Assembly (NCBI RefSeq): GCF_011386835.1
Contig: NC_088800.1
Location: forward strand, 4,216,001 to 4,280,000
DNA: 64,000 nucleotides
Source of the DNA: Chrysemys picta bellii
Lineage: Eukaryota > Chordata > Testudines > Emydidae
Direction of reading: 5' to 3'
Both the position numbers and the translations under genes were made by a program. Below the pieces are notes generated by a model. The model saw only the letters and a program-made list of their open reading frames with translations. It had not been told where the DNA came from and did no database searches. The first letter of the stretch is position 1, and every line of letters starts with the position of its first letter. Shown in pieces: positions 1 to 12,458 of the stretch.

Positions 1-3
1 TAC

Positions 4-109
4 TCAGTGCTTTAGAATGATCAGGATTCCTTATTCCTTTTGCTCGCAACCTCTGTAGTAAAACTGTAGAAGACAGCTGTTTTACAAGATAAACTGCCAT
101 AGAGTAATT
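4..109 (-). CDS. PIAS1: PIAS1 coding exon 7 (end of PINIT region)
   Basis: Read on the minus strand, a pyrimidine-rich acceptor ending in CAG lies just above position 109. The frame then opens NYSMAVYLVKQ and continues through LQRLRAKG and NPDHSKAL, 35 codons plus one base. This is the PIAS1 segment joining the end of the PINIT domain to the SP-RING zinc finger, about residues 277-311 if the missing first exon encodes eight residues. GT at positions 3-2 serves as the donor, leaving phase 1, but only one further base of the intron is visible. From memory, human PIAS1 has R where this copy has K in HSKAL, a conservative change. SP-RING, SIM and C-terminal exons must lie beyond the left edge. 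Joining to the exon at 4082-4216 is in phase 0. Confidence 0.93.
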
Positions 110-3100
110 CTGGAAAACAAACATATAATGAAACAACTCAGCTGATATAATCAAAAACAACAATCAATCTGCACACAGGACCCTCTGTTGCTTAATCAAT
201 CTGCACATACACCATATACATTTTATAATATCAGCGATTAGGTGGACCTAGGCTTCAACCATCGCTACAAAATGATGGCATAACATTTTCAGACTAAAGA
301 AAATCCATTGTGTCTATGTTCTTAGTAGGTACTAGGAAGTTCTCAGGATCAGGATTTTAGTCTTTAGTAGAGAAGCAGCAAGACGGATCACAAGTTCCAC
401 TGAGATTAGAGCCAGTTGCAAGGGAAGTTATACATTCAGCTATTCTAACAACACAGTTATAACTTTTCTGAAAATTTCAAATCTGCAACTTGGGGCATTT
501 TGTCGACAAGCAATTTATAAAGGATAATTTCATATAAATAGCATTAAGGCAAAGTGCAGTACTGCACACACATTTAAGAGAAACAGTAATGTCAAATTTG
601 GTCTAAAGTTCAAGTTTTGAAAAATAAGCTTTTATAAAACTTAAGACCAGTAGACATGCTTCCATGAACATATTTCATTTATCTGCATTTGAAGCAAATG
701 GTCTTTAAAAAAAACAAAAACAATCCAACCTTTGTATTCTCTGCAGTGTTTACAACCCAATCTCTACAGGCATTGCCCTGACACATGAGAATCTGAGAGG
801 GAAGTTGATTACAGAACTCCACAACTCGTTTTATTGTTGGAGCCGAGAGAACAAACTAAAACTGTACAGTTGTGAAGATTTTTGATTTTTAAAGTTATTT
901 TGGAGTTTTCATATTAACAATATCATATCATAAGAAAGTGCATTGTCTTTTTTAAAATAGGCTATGAAACCACACAGTACAAGCAGAAACCTCAAGGGCA
1001 AAAAAAATTGTGTCCTCATGTTGCATGGTAGGACCACATTCAAAACCATTTGGTATGAAATTTACTCTCTCTCTAAACTTGAGCACGATTAACAACTATT
1101 TTCTTAAAATAGAGAATAATCAGGTTATTTTAAATAGTTTATCACAGAAAACACATGCTAAGAATATTCTTGTTGAGATGAGTTCCTGTCTGCATCCTGT
1201 AAAACTTGCCCATACCGGTATTGCCCTGGCCTCTTCTTTTGTCATTCAGTGTTGCACGCATTCTAAAACAATATGCATTTCCTCACCTTTTGGGGGCGAA
1301 GCCAGACTTTGAGACACCTGCTCCCCTACTTGGTGTAAACTTTGCTTGGGCTAATCAGAAACGAACACAAACAGGTTTTGGGCCCCGTCCCCTATGACAC
1401 TTCTATGATGTCATAGTTGGTACTTTATGGGCTGCCTGCCATGTGCAGGCAGGGAGAGGAGAAAGAAAAACGAATCCTGTGTATCCTGTGTACACCCGTA
1501 ACCGAGCCTGATCACCTCGAAGCCTCTCTCTCAGCTCACGTGTTTCAAACAGAGTGTCTACGTTTGCCGGTCATTATGCGTTGGTTTGTATTTGTAAGTA
1601 TCAGTTATTACTAATTGCTGCATCTTTGTTTATAAATATTGTTAGTAGATATTTTAGTCGTGTGTTTTAAGTTTCATTAACTCTATTAGCTAATCAAACG
1701 CTGCCCCCTTACCCCTTGTAATTATCCCCAATAAAACTTTAAATTGATTAATTTTAGTTGTATGTGTGTGTGTGTGTGTGTGTGTCTGCAGTTTGCATCG
1801 TGACCCATACTCTCCTTGCATCCCTTACCAATATAGTCTATTGCCACGTGCAGCCTGGTAAATAACAGGCCTGCATTTTCTTTTGCCCCTGCGTGCCCGT
1901 GGCAATCCACAATTCTTTGAGGGCAATCCCCCACTTCTGGATCCATAAGCCATTCACATTATTTGTTTAGGATAATGATAAATATGAGAAAGGGCTTCAA
2001 CAATAATTGGCAGGTGGAGAGGGCTAGAGGGGACCCAGTCCCCCAAAAATGTGTTTTCTGAGCCACCCCATGTCTGCACACACATCCAGCTCAGCAGGAA
2101 AAACCTCACATCTGACTGAGCCAGGGCCAGAAACAGGCTGGGGAATGGTGTAGGGATGGCCCTGCCTGAGTGCTGGATTCCTGGCAGGTGGAATTAGATG
2201 CCCCAGTTGAGAGCGCTGGCTCCCAAATGGCACTTCCCAGGAAGTTTCACTAGGATGGGGTGAGCATCCCTGGGGGATGATCTTGAGGTAACTGGACCCA
2301 GCCCCACAGCACAGAAGCAGCCACCTGCATGGTGAGCATGGGATGGCCTAAGTGCCCCCCTAAAAGGATATTTTTACCAGCCACCTATGATTTCAATAAT
2401 AATATATACCATAAAATTTCACCATTTAAATATCAGAAACACCACATTATTTTAAATATTTTACTCTTGCTAGAGATGCTTCCATCATTAAAAACCTCTA
2501 CTGCTTTAACGTGTTTGTTTAATGCCTCAATTAGGATAGAAGTTAGGGAAATGCTAATTAACATTGTGAAATTATTTACTGACAGCTTGAATCTACAAAG
2601 CTAGGTACTTGCCCAAGGCAACGTTCACAGAAATCTTTGGAAAGCAGATTGTGTAGAAACCACAATTAGGACTTCACTAAAGGTATTCTCTACCAGCTGA
2701 GACGTGTAACCCAACATTTAAAAAGAACAAATGCCCAATTTTTATCTACCAGGCACATCCATAAAATAAAACTAATTTCTACTGATTTATTGGCAGGATC
2801 TCAAATAATAGAATTAGGAAGATTTATTTCTTGTAGGGAAAAGATCTGACTAATCATTTTTGTTAGATATACTGGAGTTTATTTGCCATTACTCTTCTAG
2901 TTTTGATGACTATAAATTCAAAAGCTTTTCCAAGATACAGCTATGCAATTTAAGTTATAGCAAATGTCCATTTACACCCAGAAAGCTTTGTGAAAACAGC
3001 TACTTCACTATAAAAAGCAGCATGGTGTTGGATTTTTCAATGGATCTCCAATAGACAGAAATAATTTGCAGTAAACTAAAGCAGGTGCATTTTTTTGGAA

Positions 3101-4081
3101 ACTTGTTTGACATTTTGAGGCTTCATTTGGGTTTTTTTGTTTTTTGTTTTTTCTTCCCTAAAAAGCCAGTAGTTTTAAAAACAGCATTCAGCAAGCACCT
3201 GTTCCATAATTTAACTGGAGATCTTGTCGTGCTTCAACTTAAATCCATTTTGATAGGGGGGAAATACAAGAGTGATATTGTATACCTGACTCTTGTGAAC
3301 AGATAGGCAATAACTATTTTTGTACGCTGTTTCAATGAATCATGAGTTTTAGTCCACACTTGGAATAGATGATACTACATCTCAGGCTAATTCTCAATCT
3401 CTAGAGAAATAGAATGGCTGCTGGTAGCAAAGCCACATCTGATCAGCATTTCTCAAGTCCTCATTGATTTTGTTAAGCGTATCTGGCTTTCATCGTGAAC
3501 ATACACACACAAATTCTCAATGCACTGATCACTGATAAAGGATTGAGTCTCATGGACTGACTGACTGACTAACTAACTAAAAAATACTTTCCACAGGCTA
3601 TTCCAGATGGATAGAATTTCAATGGAACATCAATCATTTAAAAACAGTAATTATACGTCCCCCCCAAAGATGCTACAAGACAAAACAGTACAGTTAATAA
3701 AGTATGTGAATAAAATACAGCTGTGAGAATTGAAGCGTTAAATGGCAAGTTTAAATCCCCACATGCACTACTGAGTTTTCATACTTTAAAAGATTTACCT
3801 CTGCATTTTCAGAGTTAAGAAACACTCCCCCATGCAACGTGTTATGCACTGGTAGGCTGGCATTACAAATCTCTTTGATCTAAGGTAACATGCTATAGCA
3901 CACAGGCATAAAGCGGTAGGGTGGGGGAAGAGGAAACAAAAAATCCTTCGTTACCCATTACTATATTCCATAAGTGTTTTTCTCACCAATTAAGCTTTCT
4001 TGTTAGCTTTCTAACATATGCTGAAGTACAGATGACTAAAACTTTTCTCTAATACATAGACCTGACCAAATAGTAACTCAC
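110..4081 (-). other. PIAS1: PIAS1 intron 6
   Basis: Four kilobases between two clear PIAS1 exons with GT-AG ends (donor GT at 4081-4080, acceptor AG at 111-110). Most is AT-rich sequence with no gene. Two stretches differ in composition and may be old repeats that I could not assign: about 1200-1740, which has CpG-containing sequence and an AATAAA near 1731, and about 2010-2335, which is GC-richer. Open frames here are short and match nothing I recognise. Confidence 0.85.
1762..1785. repeat. (TG)n microsatellite
   Basis: An almost pure run of TG dinucleotides, about 12 units, in PIAS1 intron 6. Confidence 0.9.
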
Positions 4082-4216
4082 TCTTCCAATTTCTGCAGTC
4101 CATGAAACGACGATGGTGTTTGGTACCGTTGTAGACAATCTGACAAGTGAGGTAATATTGATTGGTCGGCTAGGTCGCTTTGGTTCAACACCATTTTTGG
4201 TTGGTGGAAGATAGCC
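4082..4216 (-). CDS. PIAS1: PIAS1 coding exon 6 (PINIT motif exon)
   Basis: On the minus strand the acceptor TTTTAG precedes position 4216, and the frame reads GYLPPTKNGVEP, then RPSRPINITSLVRL, then VVSWTAEIGR. That is exactly 45 codons (135 nt, phase 0 at both ends), followed by a GTGAGT donor at 4081. The PINIT pentapeptide that names the PIAS PINIT domain is fully present, near residues 249-253. In the family this domain directs nuclear retention and helps position SUMO targets. All residues agree with PIAS1 rather than PIAS2, which has GYAPPPKNGIEQKR at the start. Neighbouring exons are at 5122-5212 and 4-109. Confidence 0.96.
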
Positions 4217-5121
4217 CTAAAATGAAACAATTATTTTTTCATTTTTCGCTTTACAAGACATATTTTAATCTCATTTTTCCTAACAAAAACGCCACGCACT
4301 GTTTGTGAAGGCCTTTTGTCCCCCTACGTATTTAAAAACGCAATCCATAGCCAATATCTAAATCCTGGAATTGCTAACACCATTCCAATTGGAAAACTAC
4401 ATAAAAATCAATCTCATCTTCCCAATGCAAATTTTTAGGTTTAGGGAATTTTATGCTAGCCATTCTACATCAGTTAGTGTTGAAGGGTTGCCATGGTAAA
4501 TCTCGGAAAACTGTGCAACAGTCATAGTAAAAACTCCTAGAAATCATGATAAAAGTTACAGTCACAGACAGGTATTTAGGGACCAACTCAACACTGCAGA
4601 ACTAGGCTTATAAATTTAGTTTAAAATATTTATCTTTATGGGGACACTAAGGGTATGTCTACACAGCAATTAAAAACCCACGGCAGGCCCGGGTCAACTG
4701 ACTCAGGCTCACAGCGGTTGGGCTGCAGGGCTGTAAAATGGAGCCCGAGCTCTGGGACCCAACAAGTGGGAGAATTCCAGAGCCTGAATATCTATACCAT
4801 AATTTTACAACCCCTGTGAACCTGAGTCAGCTGACATGGGCCCGCCTGTTTAATTGCTGTGTAGACATACCCTTCGACAACTGGGGTTCTTAGGTCTGAG
4901 CCCTTTCCCTTACACAGTAGGGTTACACTTTTCAATAACAGTTAGCCTAACTCTTTATTCAGTTCATTCACCCAACCATCAGACTCCCCTCCCACCCCCC
5001 GCCATGTCAAAACAAACATTAAAAAACATGAAAGTCACTATTCTTATGATATTTCAGGCAAACATATATCCTTAGCTGAACTACTCACATGATACAAATC
5101 AAAAGAATCTCTATTACTTAC
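4217..5121 (-). other. PIAS1: PIAS1 intron 5
   Basis: A 0.9-kb intron between exons 5 and 6, with donor GTAAGT at 5121 and acceptor AG at 4218-4217. It holds one inverted-repeat MITE at 4651-4872. The rest is AT-rich and featureless. Confidence 0.88.
4651..4872. mobile_element. MITE with long terminal inverted repeats (GGGTATGTCTACACAGCAAT)
   Basis: The left end GGGTATGTCTACACAGCAAT and the right end are near-perfect reverse complements for about 24 bp. The 222-bp element has no coding capacity. Inner sequences also pair, around the motifs GACTCAGG and CCTGAGTC. It shares the TCTACAC end motif with several elements in this window, some of which have 3-bp target duplications of PIF/Harbinger type. 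Here the flanks (TAA left, TTC right) do not match, so the superfamily is inferred from relatives. Confidence 0.75.
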
Positions 5122-5212
5122 TGGAAGGCTACATGGTTTCCCATTTACTTTCACACAGAGATTGGGTGGGAAGTGATCTTCTTGTGGACAACTGGTTTCT
5201 GATAAACAAAAC
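5122..5212 (-). CDS. PIAS1: PIAS1 coding exon 5
   Basis: On the minus strand the acceptor GCATTTAG is followed by one base that completes the arginine codon split from exon 4. Thirty codons then read [17 protein letters not shown] and [13 protein letters not shown], ending in phase 0 at a GTAAGT donor. This is the central beta-rich part of the PINIT domain, about residues 202-231. From memory human PIAS1 has NTKPC where this copy has NGKPC. A second AG lies 13 bases inside the exon (5200-5199), but using it would drop FCLS and break the phase with exon 4, so the upstream acceptor is correct. Confidence 0.96.
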
Positions 5213-6575
5213 CTAAATGCAAAGAATTTTGATCACCTTTTATATTTAAAATATCTTAAAGAAGTTTTTAAAGGACTTCATGTTACTAGAAATGTATTTT
5301 TGCTATTGAATTATGTGTGTGTGTTTAAAACGATTCAGATGAGGGTCTGAGCAGCATGTAGAATTAGATCTTTAGCTCTGATAGAGAAGTCTGGAATTAT
5401 TGGGTTGTTCTGTATTGCCATGTGACCAACAGCAGAAAAGCCCCAAGCACGAGCACTTGGCTGGATGAAGAGGGCTCTAGGTTCCTCCAGGTGTGTCTTG
5501 CTTCTATGACTCGCTCATTATGAGACAAAGCATGTTCCTGTTACCAAAATCCTTCAGTGTCTGCCCAGTTTCTCTTCCCTGGATCTCTGCCTGATCTCAA
5601 CTTACTAAAAGCCAAGGTTTTTGCAAAGGAGAGAATACATGCTACCTCGCCAACTATTCCTCCTTTATCGAAGATAAGCAGGCCACGCTGCAGCAGCTAA
5701 GGCTTCCAGTGTTAGTCTGATGCTCAAGGTCAGATCTTCTACCTCAGTTCAGACAGTTTCTGATAATGCTAATCTCAGTATTATGAAGGCATGTTTGCTG
5801 CTGGAAGACAGACCCTCTTTTGTCCTCTGAGGTGACTGTAGATCCCCAAGACCTCATACTTGCCAGCCTTACTGATCTGCCAGATTTAAAAGTAACCTTT
5901 TAGCTCCTCTAGATGTCTGCTAGGGGGACTCTCTCTATCCATTCAGAAATACCACTAAAATAAAGAGGTTAATAGGCCCAAACCAAATTATGCTAAGTCT
6001 GTCAGTAAACCCAAAACAGACTGATTATCATTTCCCCACCTCCTGTCTCCCTGGTTGAAGACAGGGCATGGAGCGGCTATGCTTGGCAGTGGCACCAGTT
6101 GAACAAAGTGGATAGCACCCCACAGAAATCATGCTGGAAAACCCTCTCTGCTTCCTCTCTAGATCTAGCTGAGGGAGGCCCAGGCACCCATATCCAACAG
6201 ATCTGAAGTGGGGGCAGGGAGCACAAGCACAACCTACAACAGCAAACAGAGGGAAGTTGTGGTCACAGCTGAGTGCCTCTAGGGCTGCTGACCGACTGGA
6301 TAGAGAGTCAGGAGGAGCTTCTGGAAAGCTGCACAGAGCAAGGGCAAAGAGCTGTAGTCTGCTCTTTTTGCAGTAGCCCGCTCCCTCCTATGCTTCCTTC
6401 TCCCACTGTTAGAATACAGCAGGATTAGACTCATGTCTTCCCTCATAGCCCCTGAAAGAGCAATGACGATTTACTAGGGAGCGTACACATTAGAAAGAGA
6501 TGTCATAATAAGGTTTATATTCCCAAGTATTTAAAAATCCCCCGGCCCCAGGAGTATACTGTATGAATACTGTAC
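5213..6575 (-). other. PIAS1: PIAS1 intron 4
   Basis: Intron of 1.36 kb with donor GTACAG at 6575 and acceptor TTTAG ending at 5213. I see no gene or recognisable mobile element. The part from about 6050 to 6420 is less AT-rich than its surroundings but has no assignable content. Confidence 0.85.
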
Positions 6576-6623
6576 CTTAGCTGGACCTGTACTGTGAAGT
6601 CACATTTGGTCCCAGAAATGTCC
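6576..6623 (-). CDS. PIAS1: PIAS1 coding exon 4 (48-nt microexon-sized)
   Basis: A 48-nt exon on the minus strand behind the acceptor TTTGCTAG. The first base completes the methionine begun in exon 3. The frame then reads DISGTKCDFTVQVQL and ends with the first two bases of an arginine codon before a GTAC donor. Without the split codons it would be easy to miss. Both phases (2 in, 2 out) match the neighbours at 7305-7389 and 5122-5212. It corresponds to about residues 185-201, inside the PINIT domain. Confidence 0.95.
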
Positions 6624-7304
6624 CTAGCAAAGATAGGACAAATACAAATTAAAAACATGGCACGTATTAAAAACAAAACCTGAAAAGCAAAGCTCTGATG
6701 AGCGAGTACACTACCCCAATCTGAGATACTTCATCTCTTGTTTAGGCACGCTCCTCCAAAACTAAGATTTATCAGATCGCTCATCAAATGCTCACCGACT
6801 ATAAAGGACATTGGATTAAGCCTCTTGCCAGTCGTTGTGGCCCATTATTTCACCACTATCTCTACACTTTGCATCTTCGCCATTATTCATGGACCACCTT
6901 CCTTTTCTGGTCTGTCAAACTATCACGCTCTGAACTATTCATCTCTATTATGTGGACCATAATAACTGAATCAATATTCTCAATCTCTGGATCTTCCTTG
7001 GTTTTACATATCGGAAGAAAAATGTCCACAAGCATGTTCACATGCTTAAAAGGAGAAATCACAATCATGCTCATCCCCTCCCCCTCCACCCTTTGTCACT
7101 CTCGTCACATCACTAAAATTCAGGTTATGAGCTCTTTCGGGCAGGGCCTGTGTCTTTTGTATGTATTCTGTGAAGCGCCTAGTATTATTAAAACAGATTT
7201 GGGTTTGTTTTGTTTTGGTCTGGTCTTTTTTGAAGATACTGTAAACTGGTTCAGTTTCAGAGTTCAGAAATACTACCCTGAAGGATTTATAGAAATGCAC
7301 TTAC
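6624..7304 (-). other. PIAS1: PIAS1 intron 3
   Basis: A 681-bp intron with donor GTAAGT at 7304 and acceptor CTAG ending at 6624. It contains a short LINE-tail-like segment at about 7115-7190 and otherwise nothing I recognise. The 173-residue open frame on the plus strand at 6788-7309 runs antisense through the intron and has no family features, so I treat it as chance. Confidence 0.85.
7115..7195 (+). repeat. L3/CR1-like LINE 3' tail fragment
   Basis: The string of motifs GAGCTCTTTCGGGCAGGGCC, then TGTGAAGCGCCTAG, is the degraded 3' tail also seen at about 14960-15090 in this window, where it reads CTCTTTGGGGACAGG and CAGTGCCTAGAACA. Such tails are typical of old L3/CR1-clade LINEs in amniotes. 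Confidence 0.5.
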
Positions 7305-7389
7305 ATTGAACTGCTGATTTGCTGCACTTGTTGCGGTGTCAATGCAAATGCAAAACAGGTTTCTCGAAATCGCTGGCTATTATCTGATG
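7305..7389 (-). CDS. PIAS1: PIAS1 coding exon 3
   Basis: An 85-nt exon on the minus strand after the acceptor CCCTAG. Two bases complete an alanine codon from exon 2. The frame then reads SDNSQRFRETCFAFALTPQQ and VQQISSS, and ends with AT of a methionine codon at a GTAAGT donor. It covers about residues 157-185, the start of the PINIT domain and the linker from the SAP region. PIAS1 is favoured over PIAS2 because of RFRETCFAFALTP (PIAS2 has RFQEKFFIFALTP). Confidence 0.96.
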
Positions 7390-9872
7390 CTAGGGAAAAA
7401 AAAAAAAAGACAAGACAGCGTCACTATAAAATACAGCAATATAGAAAGTATATGTAGCATGGTACCTTGCTTTGGAATAAAACTAAAATATCTTAATATA
7501 TATTTTAACACTATATCATTTGTGATATAAAGTATCTGCTAGTAGTTTGTTTTAGTAACTTATTTCAAAGGCAGCTAGATATACACCTTTATTAAAGCTT
7601 TTATAAAAGCTAAAGAAAATAACTGAACATTTTCATGAAAATAATATTAAGGCATTGACAAATCAACTGAAGTCTCAGAGAAATAAAAAAAGGTTAATAT
7701 GGTCAAGACTATTATTTGGCTTTAAGTACAAAATGAGTGAAAATGCTTTTCAAAGAAGCCTTTATGATCACATTTTTTCTCTTGACTCATTTTCATTATA
7801 CGTTCCTGAATTAGTCTGTAAAAGTACAGTAATTATATACATGAGAAAAATACAGAATTTACAGTTGAATGAGATGAGCAGCTCCCATCAAAACCACAAA
7901 ATACATTTAACAATATATGTTATACACTCACGCTTCGTGAGATGTACAACTCAGACATAACAGTTGTGCTTAATTTATTAAAATATAAATCTTTCAACAT
8001 CGGATCCATCAAAAAACAAACATTATGCATGTATCAACACACCTGTTGGGGAAGAAGGAGTAAACGAAATTCTAAGCTACCCAGGCTCGTGCCTGCAACA
8101 TCTCCCTTGCATGAGGATACTACAAGGATCACTGTGTTGTCACAGACCGTACAATCCGTGGATAAAGTACTTTCAACTGCAAAGCTATTAAAAATGGTAC
8201 CTTTCCTGAGCACTAAAAGTTGCTTGCTTAAAAAAAAAAAAAAAAATCCATCTAGGAAATTTTAACATGCTTATCACCATGGTATCAGAGGACAATTTAT
8301 AACAAAAAAAGAACATTCCGTTTAATTACTTCTAACCATTTGTATCACATGATGATGACTAATTCCTGCTTTGTGTTTTAAACACCTACCAGTTCGATCA
8401 TTTTCTACTTTGCTACCATGCACTTCCAACTCATTCCTGAGGTACCATGGATGTTTAACAGGAGACCAGAAGGATCAACCCATAGTAAGACAACAATATA
8501 TCCGCAGCTTGGATCCAATTATCAAATGGATACTATGCAGGTATTTGATGGATTCTAAACATCACAGTGATATACACCTTTAAACTACATTCAGATCTTT
8601 ATTTTGTATCAATATCACAGCTGTTGGGTATTGTCATAAGTGTGCACCGACAACATGCAGAATAGCTCATGTATAAGATATATTTATTGAGCCGTCACTT
8701 TGGTCAATACATACCATGAACGGTACTTATAAGGGATAACAACTGTTGTGCTATTAACATTTGTGTGCAGGAAACCAATAAAGCCATGTGGATATAAGCA
8801 GACAACATGCCAGTAACAGCTTTTTTTTTTTTTTTTTTGTGCGGGGAGGGGAAAGAGGAGGACTATTTAAATAGAAAAAACTGTGTGTTTAAAACTGTGT
8901 TTATCTACCTTCCTGTCATTTATACTAAATCAATTTCATTAATAGATATCACCCAGGATATATCCTGGCTGGTTAAAGAGATGGAACTTATGTAGGACAA
9001 TGTTTATTAATAAACATTTATATTATGGTAGTGCCCACAGATCAATCAGGATTAGGGTTCTAGCACATAACATCAAGCTAACATAACTATCCCTGCTAAC
9101 CATTCCTACCAACCCCAAACTCATGCTGTTTATTCTTTTTAAAAATCAGAATACTATTTCTTCCTCTGACAAACTAGAGACAGCACACTCTGGTTCAAAG
9201 ACCAAGGTCCAAATCAATCACAACTATGACAATTTATGACTTTTGGAGAAGTATAAATACAATGCACACAATGTACAATATAAACAAAACATTTGTATAC
9301 TCCATGTATATTACACAAACACCCCACAGCCAGATATAAAAGAACAGTTTAATAATAAGTGATCTATTGTGTTCAACCCAAGATAAACTAGCCAATCATT
9401 CTAATATGCTGCCCTGCAAAAGATGCTTTAAAAAAAAAAAAAAAAAAAGCGGGGAAGGGAGTGAGGAATTTGTTCTCTTCTTTGTTTTTGTTTTTGAAGA
9501 TACGAAAGGTGGCCTGATTGTTTTGATTTTTAAATTTCTTGCTTGTTTTTTACCTTAGAAATTTCAAGTCTGGTTTTGCTAGAGAAGCTCTGGAAGGTCT
9601 CAGGGATGTTTGTTGTAAGCTGCAACACCTTAATTGAAGGACAAAGGTGTTGAATGTTTAACAAAGGCTTCCTTTATCCAACATTTAATTATTCAGTGAA
9701 GTTAAATAGGTGTTAGCAAAAACAAAGTTCTAGAACAGTCTGGCTAGAAATCTCTTCCTCTCAGTTGCTCAGCTTTCAACTTGATTGGCTCTTGCAGCAC
9801 CACCAGTCTATGGGAAACCTAGATGTAGAATATGGGTGAAAGAAACTAACAGAAAAAAGCATTTTTAAAAAC

Positions 9873-9923
9873 TCTCTGTCTCTCTCTCTCTCTCTCACAC
9901 ACTCTTTCTGCCCCCCCCCCCCC
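9873..9923. repeat. (TC)n tract followed by a 13-base poly-C run
   Basis: A CT-dinucleotide run of about 12 units is followed by ACACACTCTTTCTG and then 13 consecutive C. The region is strongly strand-asymmetric (pyrimidine-rich on the plus strand). Confidence 0.85.
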
Positions 9924-11283
9924 GTTCTACATAATAAAACAACAACAAAAGACCATAAAGTCAATTTTCCACCCCCTTCTTTGCAAGTCTCTTTTAATCC
10001 AACAGCTTGTTTCGTTTTTTACTAAGCAAAAATACACAGGCCCGTGACCTTGAAAAGTAACTTCAAATCCTCTGTGTACAATTTCATGGTGCTTCCCAGT
10101 TCCGCCAAATTGTTACCATCTTAAAATGTAGAAGTACATTCTTCTGTGCGGACATGGGAGATTCCATAAGTCGAACTTCTCCATATGCTACAGCCATGGC
10201 GCATTTATAAAAGAATGGATGCCTTTTGCTTGAATTGATTTAGTTCCAAAATATGTTATTTTATGGAAACGATCATCCCTCAAATTCATATAACCTTTAA
10301 AATATCTGATTAAATCATAAAAAGCTTAAATGATCCTTTTTAAATGTAGGATTAGTTTATTTAATCAAAGAACATTGCCTAGATTTAAACATACACTGAA
10401 AGGGATAAGAAAAAAAAATTAGGCTTGTTTTTGCTCTTTTAAACCATCATTGTTAGTTTATATTCCAAGATAACGGCAATGAAAACATGGAATGAGTTTT
10501 TTCTACAATTGATAACCAAGAGAATACCCACTCCATCCCAATATCTGAGCAGAAAGCAGCATTGGATAAACCAGTAGTACTCAAAATGCGGGCTTCAGAC
10601 TCTCAGTGATCTATTCTACAAAGATGTGCTTGATCACAAGCTGCAGGCTTTTCTCCCCATTCCCAGGTGCAAAACAACATTGTCCAAATATTGCTTTTCC
10701 CTGTAAGCAATTGCTGTAGTCATCACAGGAATGTTACCCAACTGCAAATGGAAAGGAAGAGTCCTTATGAATTGAAGGAAAGTTGGTCCAGAAGCCATTT
10801 CAAATAAGTCTATCCTCCTTAAAAAAAAGATTTCAGAATCCTAGTCAGACAAAGCAGTAAGCAAATGATCATCACTGTCACACCATCTGCAGGAAACTGT
10901 GTAGCTCAGTATGTTGGTGAAAGCCAATATTAGTTTGGATGTGACCTACCAAAACTGTGCCTGATACTATTAGTAAGGAGGTTGTCCATCTGAAAAACAG
11001 TATTTAAGTGTGAATATGTCAAAGTGTACAATTCAGTGTGCACTCTATTAATTGAATTTAACCTTGTAAAATTAATATATTCTAATAGGTAACAAAGACC
11101 ACAATTGTATATTTGTTTTTATATTACTTTGCCATATCAAGGTCATAGTCACTTTTTAAATGACATGCGATTGTCTTGAACTCTTAACAACCTAGGAAGT
11201 GTATAAGTTCAAATACATGTACACTTAGAATGTCCAACTGGGTGTTTCGTGTATGTATGCATGAGAGAGCGCTTTAAACAAGA

Positions 11284-12458
11284 TGCGACACTCTATACCT
11301 CAGGGGGAGCGCCCTATAACCCCCATATTCATCATCTATATATAACTGTGATCTTGCATATAAAGCATGCCATGTGAGGTATCAGGGGAAAGGTAATGAT
11401 CTGCTGAAAGTCACTGTTCTATCTAAATATGTATATCATTAGTGCACGTGAAGTTATGAGATTGTGTGTACAGCTGTCAGTAACACATGCTGTAAGTTGG
11501 GGAATCAGCCAGACATTAGCTCCCCAGAGACACAAGCAAGGGAAATAACCAACGCCCAGGCAGGCATCAAACAATCATCAACAACCATTGTCCAGCAAGG
11601 GAGTTACAACTCAATTACTCGCCTGGCATAAGTCCGCACCAAGGGAATTGCTCAACCTTGCCTGGGGACTCAGCAATGCCCACCAGACATGCCTGGACTT
11701 GTGTTCTCCAAGCACATGGACTAAGGGTATAAAACAGAACACAGGGGCCCCATGCTGGGCCTCTTCTGTCCCCCCCCCCCCCAACCATGCTGCAAGCAAC
11801 AAGGACACTGAGAAGACTGAAGACTCCAACAGAGGAGACTGGCCCAGTTTTCAAGGGGTGAAACCCGTGTACTAGGAACTGCAGTATTCAGCGGGGGTGA
11901 GAAAAACTGCTTAATCTAGATGTTGCCCAGTCTAATAGGGTTGAGAGTTTAGACTGCGTGCTTATATTTTATTTTGGTAACCACTCTGACTTTCTGCCTA
12001 TCACTTATAATCAGTTAAAATCTATCTTTTGTAGTCAATAAACTTGTTTTACTGTTTATCTTTACCAGTGGGTTTGCCTGAAATGTTTGGTAAATCTGCT
12101 CAGGTTTTGCAAAGGTTGTTGTATATCCACTTTCCATTGATAAAGTGGTGAACCAATTAATAAAGTTGCACTGCTCGTCTTGAGCAGTGGAAGACGGTAT
12201 ATTCCTGAGGTACGAGGCTGGGAGCTGGGGGGATTCGGTTGGTGCCTTTCTCCGTGTGATTCATGAGTGGTTCTGGGAGCATTCATGCAATCTAGCTAGG
12301 TGTAGGGCTCCACATGCACTTGTGCTGAGTGATAACAGCGCCTGGAGGGGTTTGCTGCTTCTCACTAGCAAGGCATTGTGAGAGACGGCCCAGGCTGGAG
12401 AGTTAAGAGGGCACAGCTGTCCCACCATCCCAGGCTGCACCCTAGAGATCCCGTCACA
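11284..12458 (+). mobile_element. Solo LTR, family A copy 1
   Basis: It begins TGCGACACTC and ends CCCGTCACA. Imperfect 5-bp target repeats (CAAGA left, CAAAA right) flank it. A TATA box (TATAAAA at 11728) and a polyadenylation signal (AATAAA at 12037) sit in the order U3-R-U5 on the plus strand. The internal segment from AGTTGGGGAATCAGCC to TTGTCCAGCAAGGGAGTTAC is shared with the LTRs at 42996-43921 (reverse) and 58413-59478. There is no gag, pol or env next to it, so it is a solo LTR of an endogenous retrovirus. It is antisense to PIAS1. Confidence 0.82.

Noticed and set aside
6788..7309. 173-residue open frame on the plus strand
   Set aside because: It runs antisense across PIAS1 intron 3, spills into exon 3's splice region, and shows no domain, signal or family motif. 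Length alone is not support.
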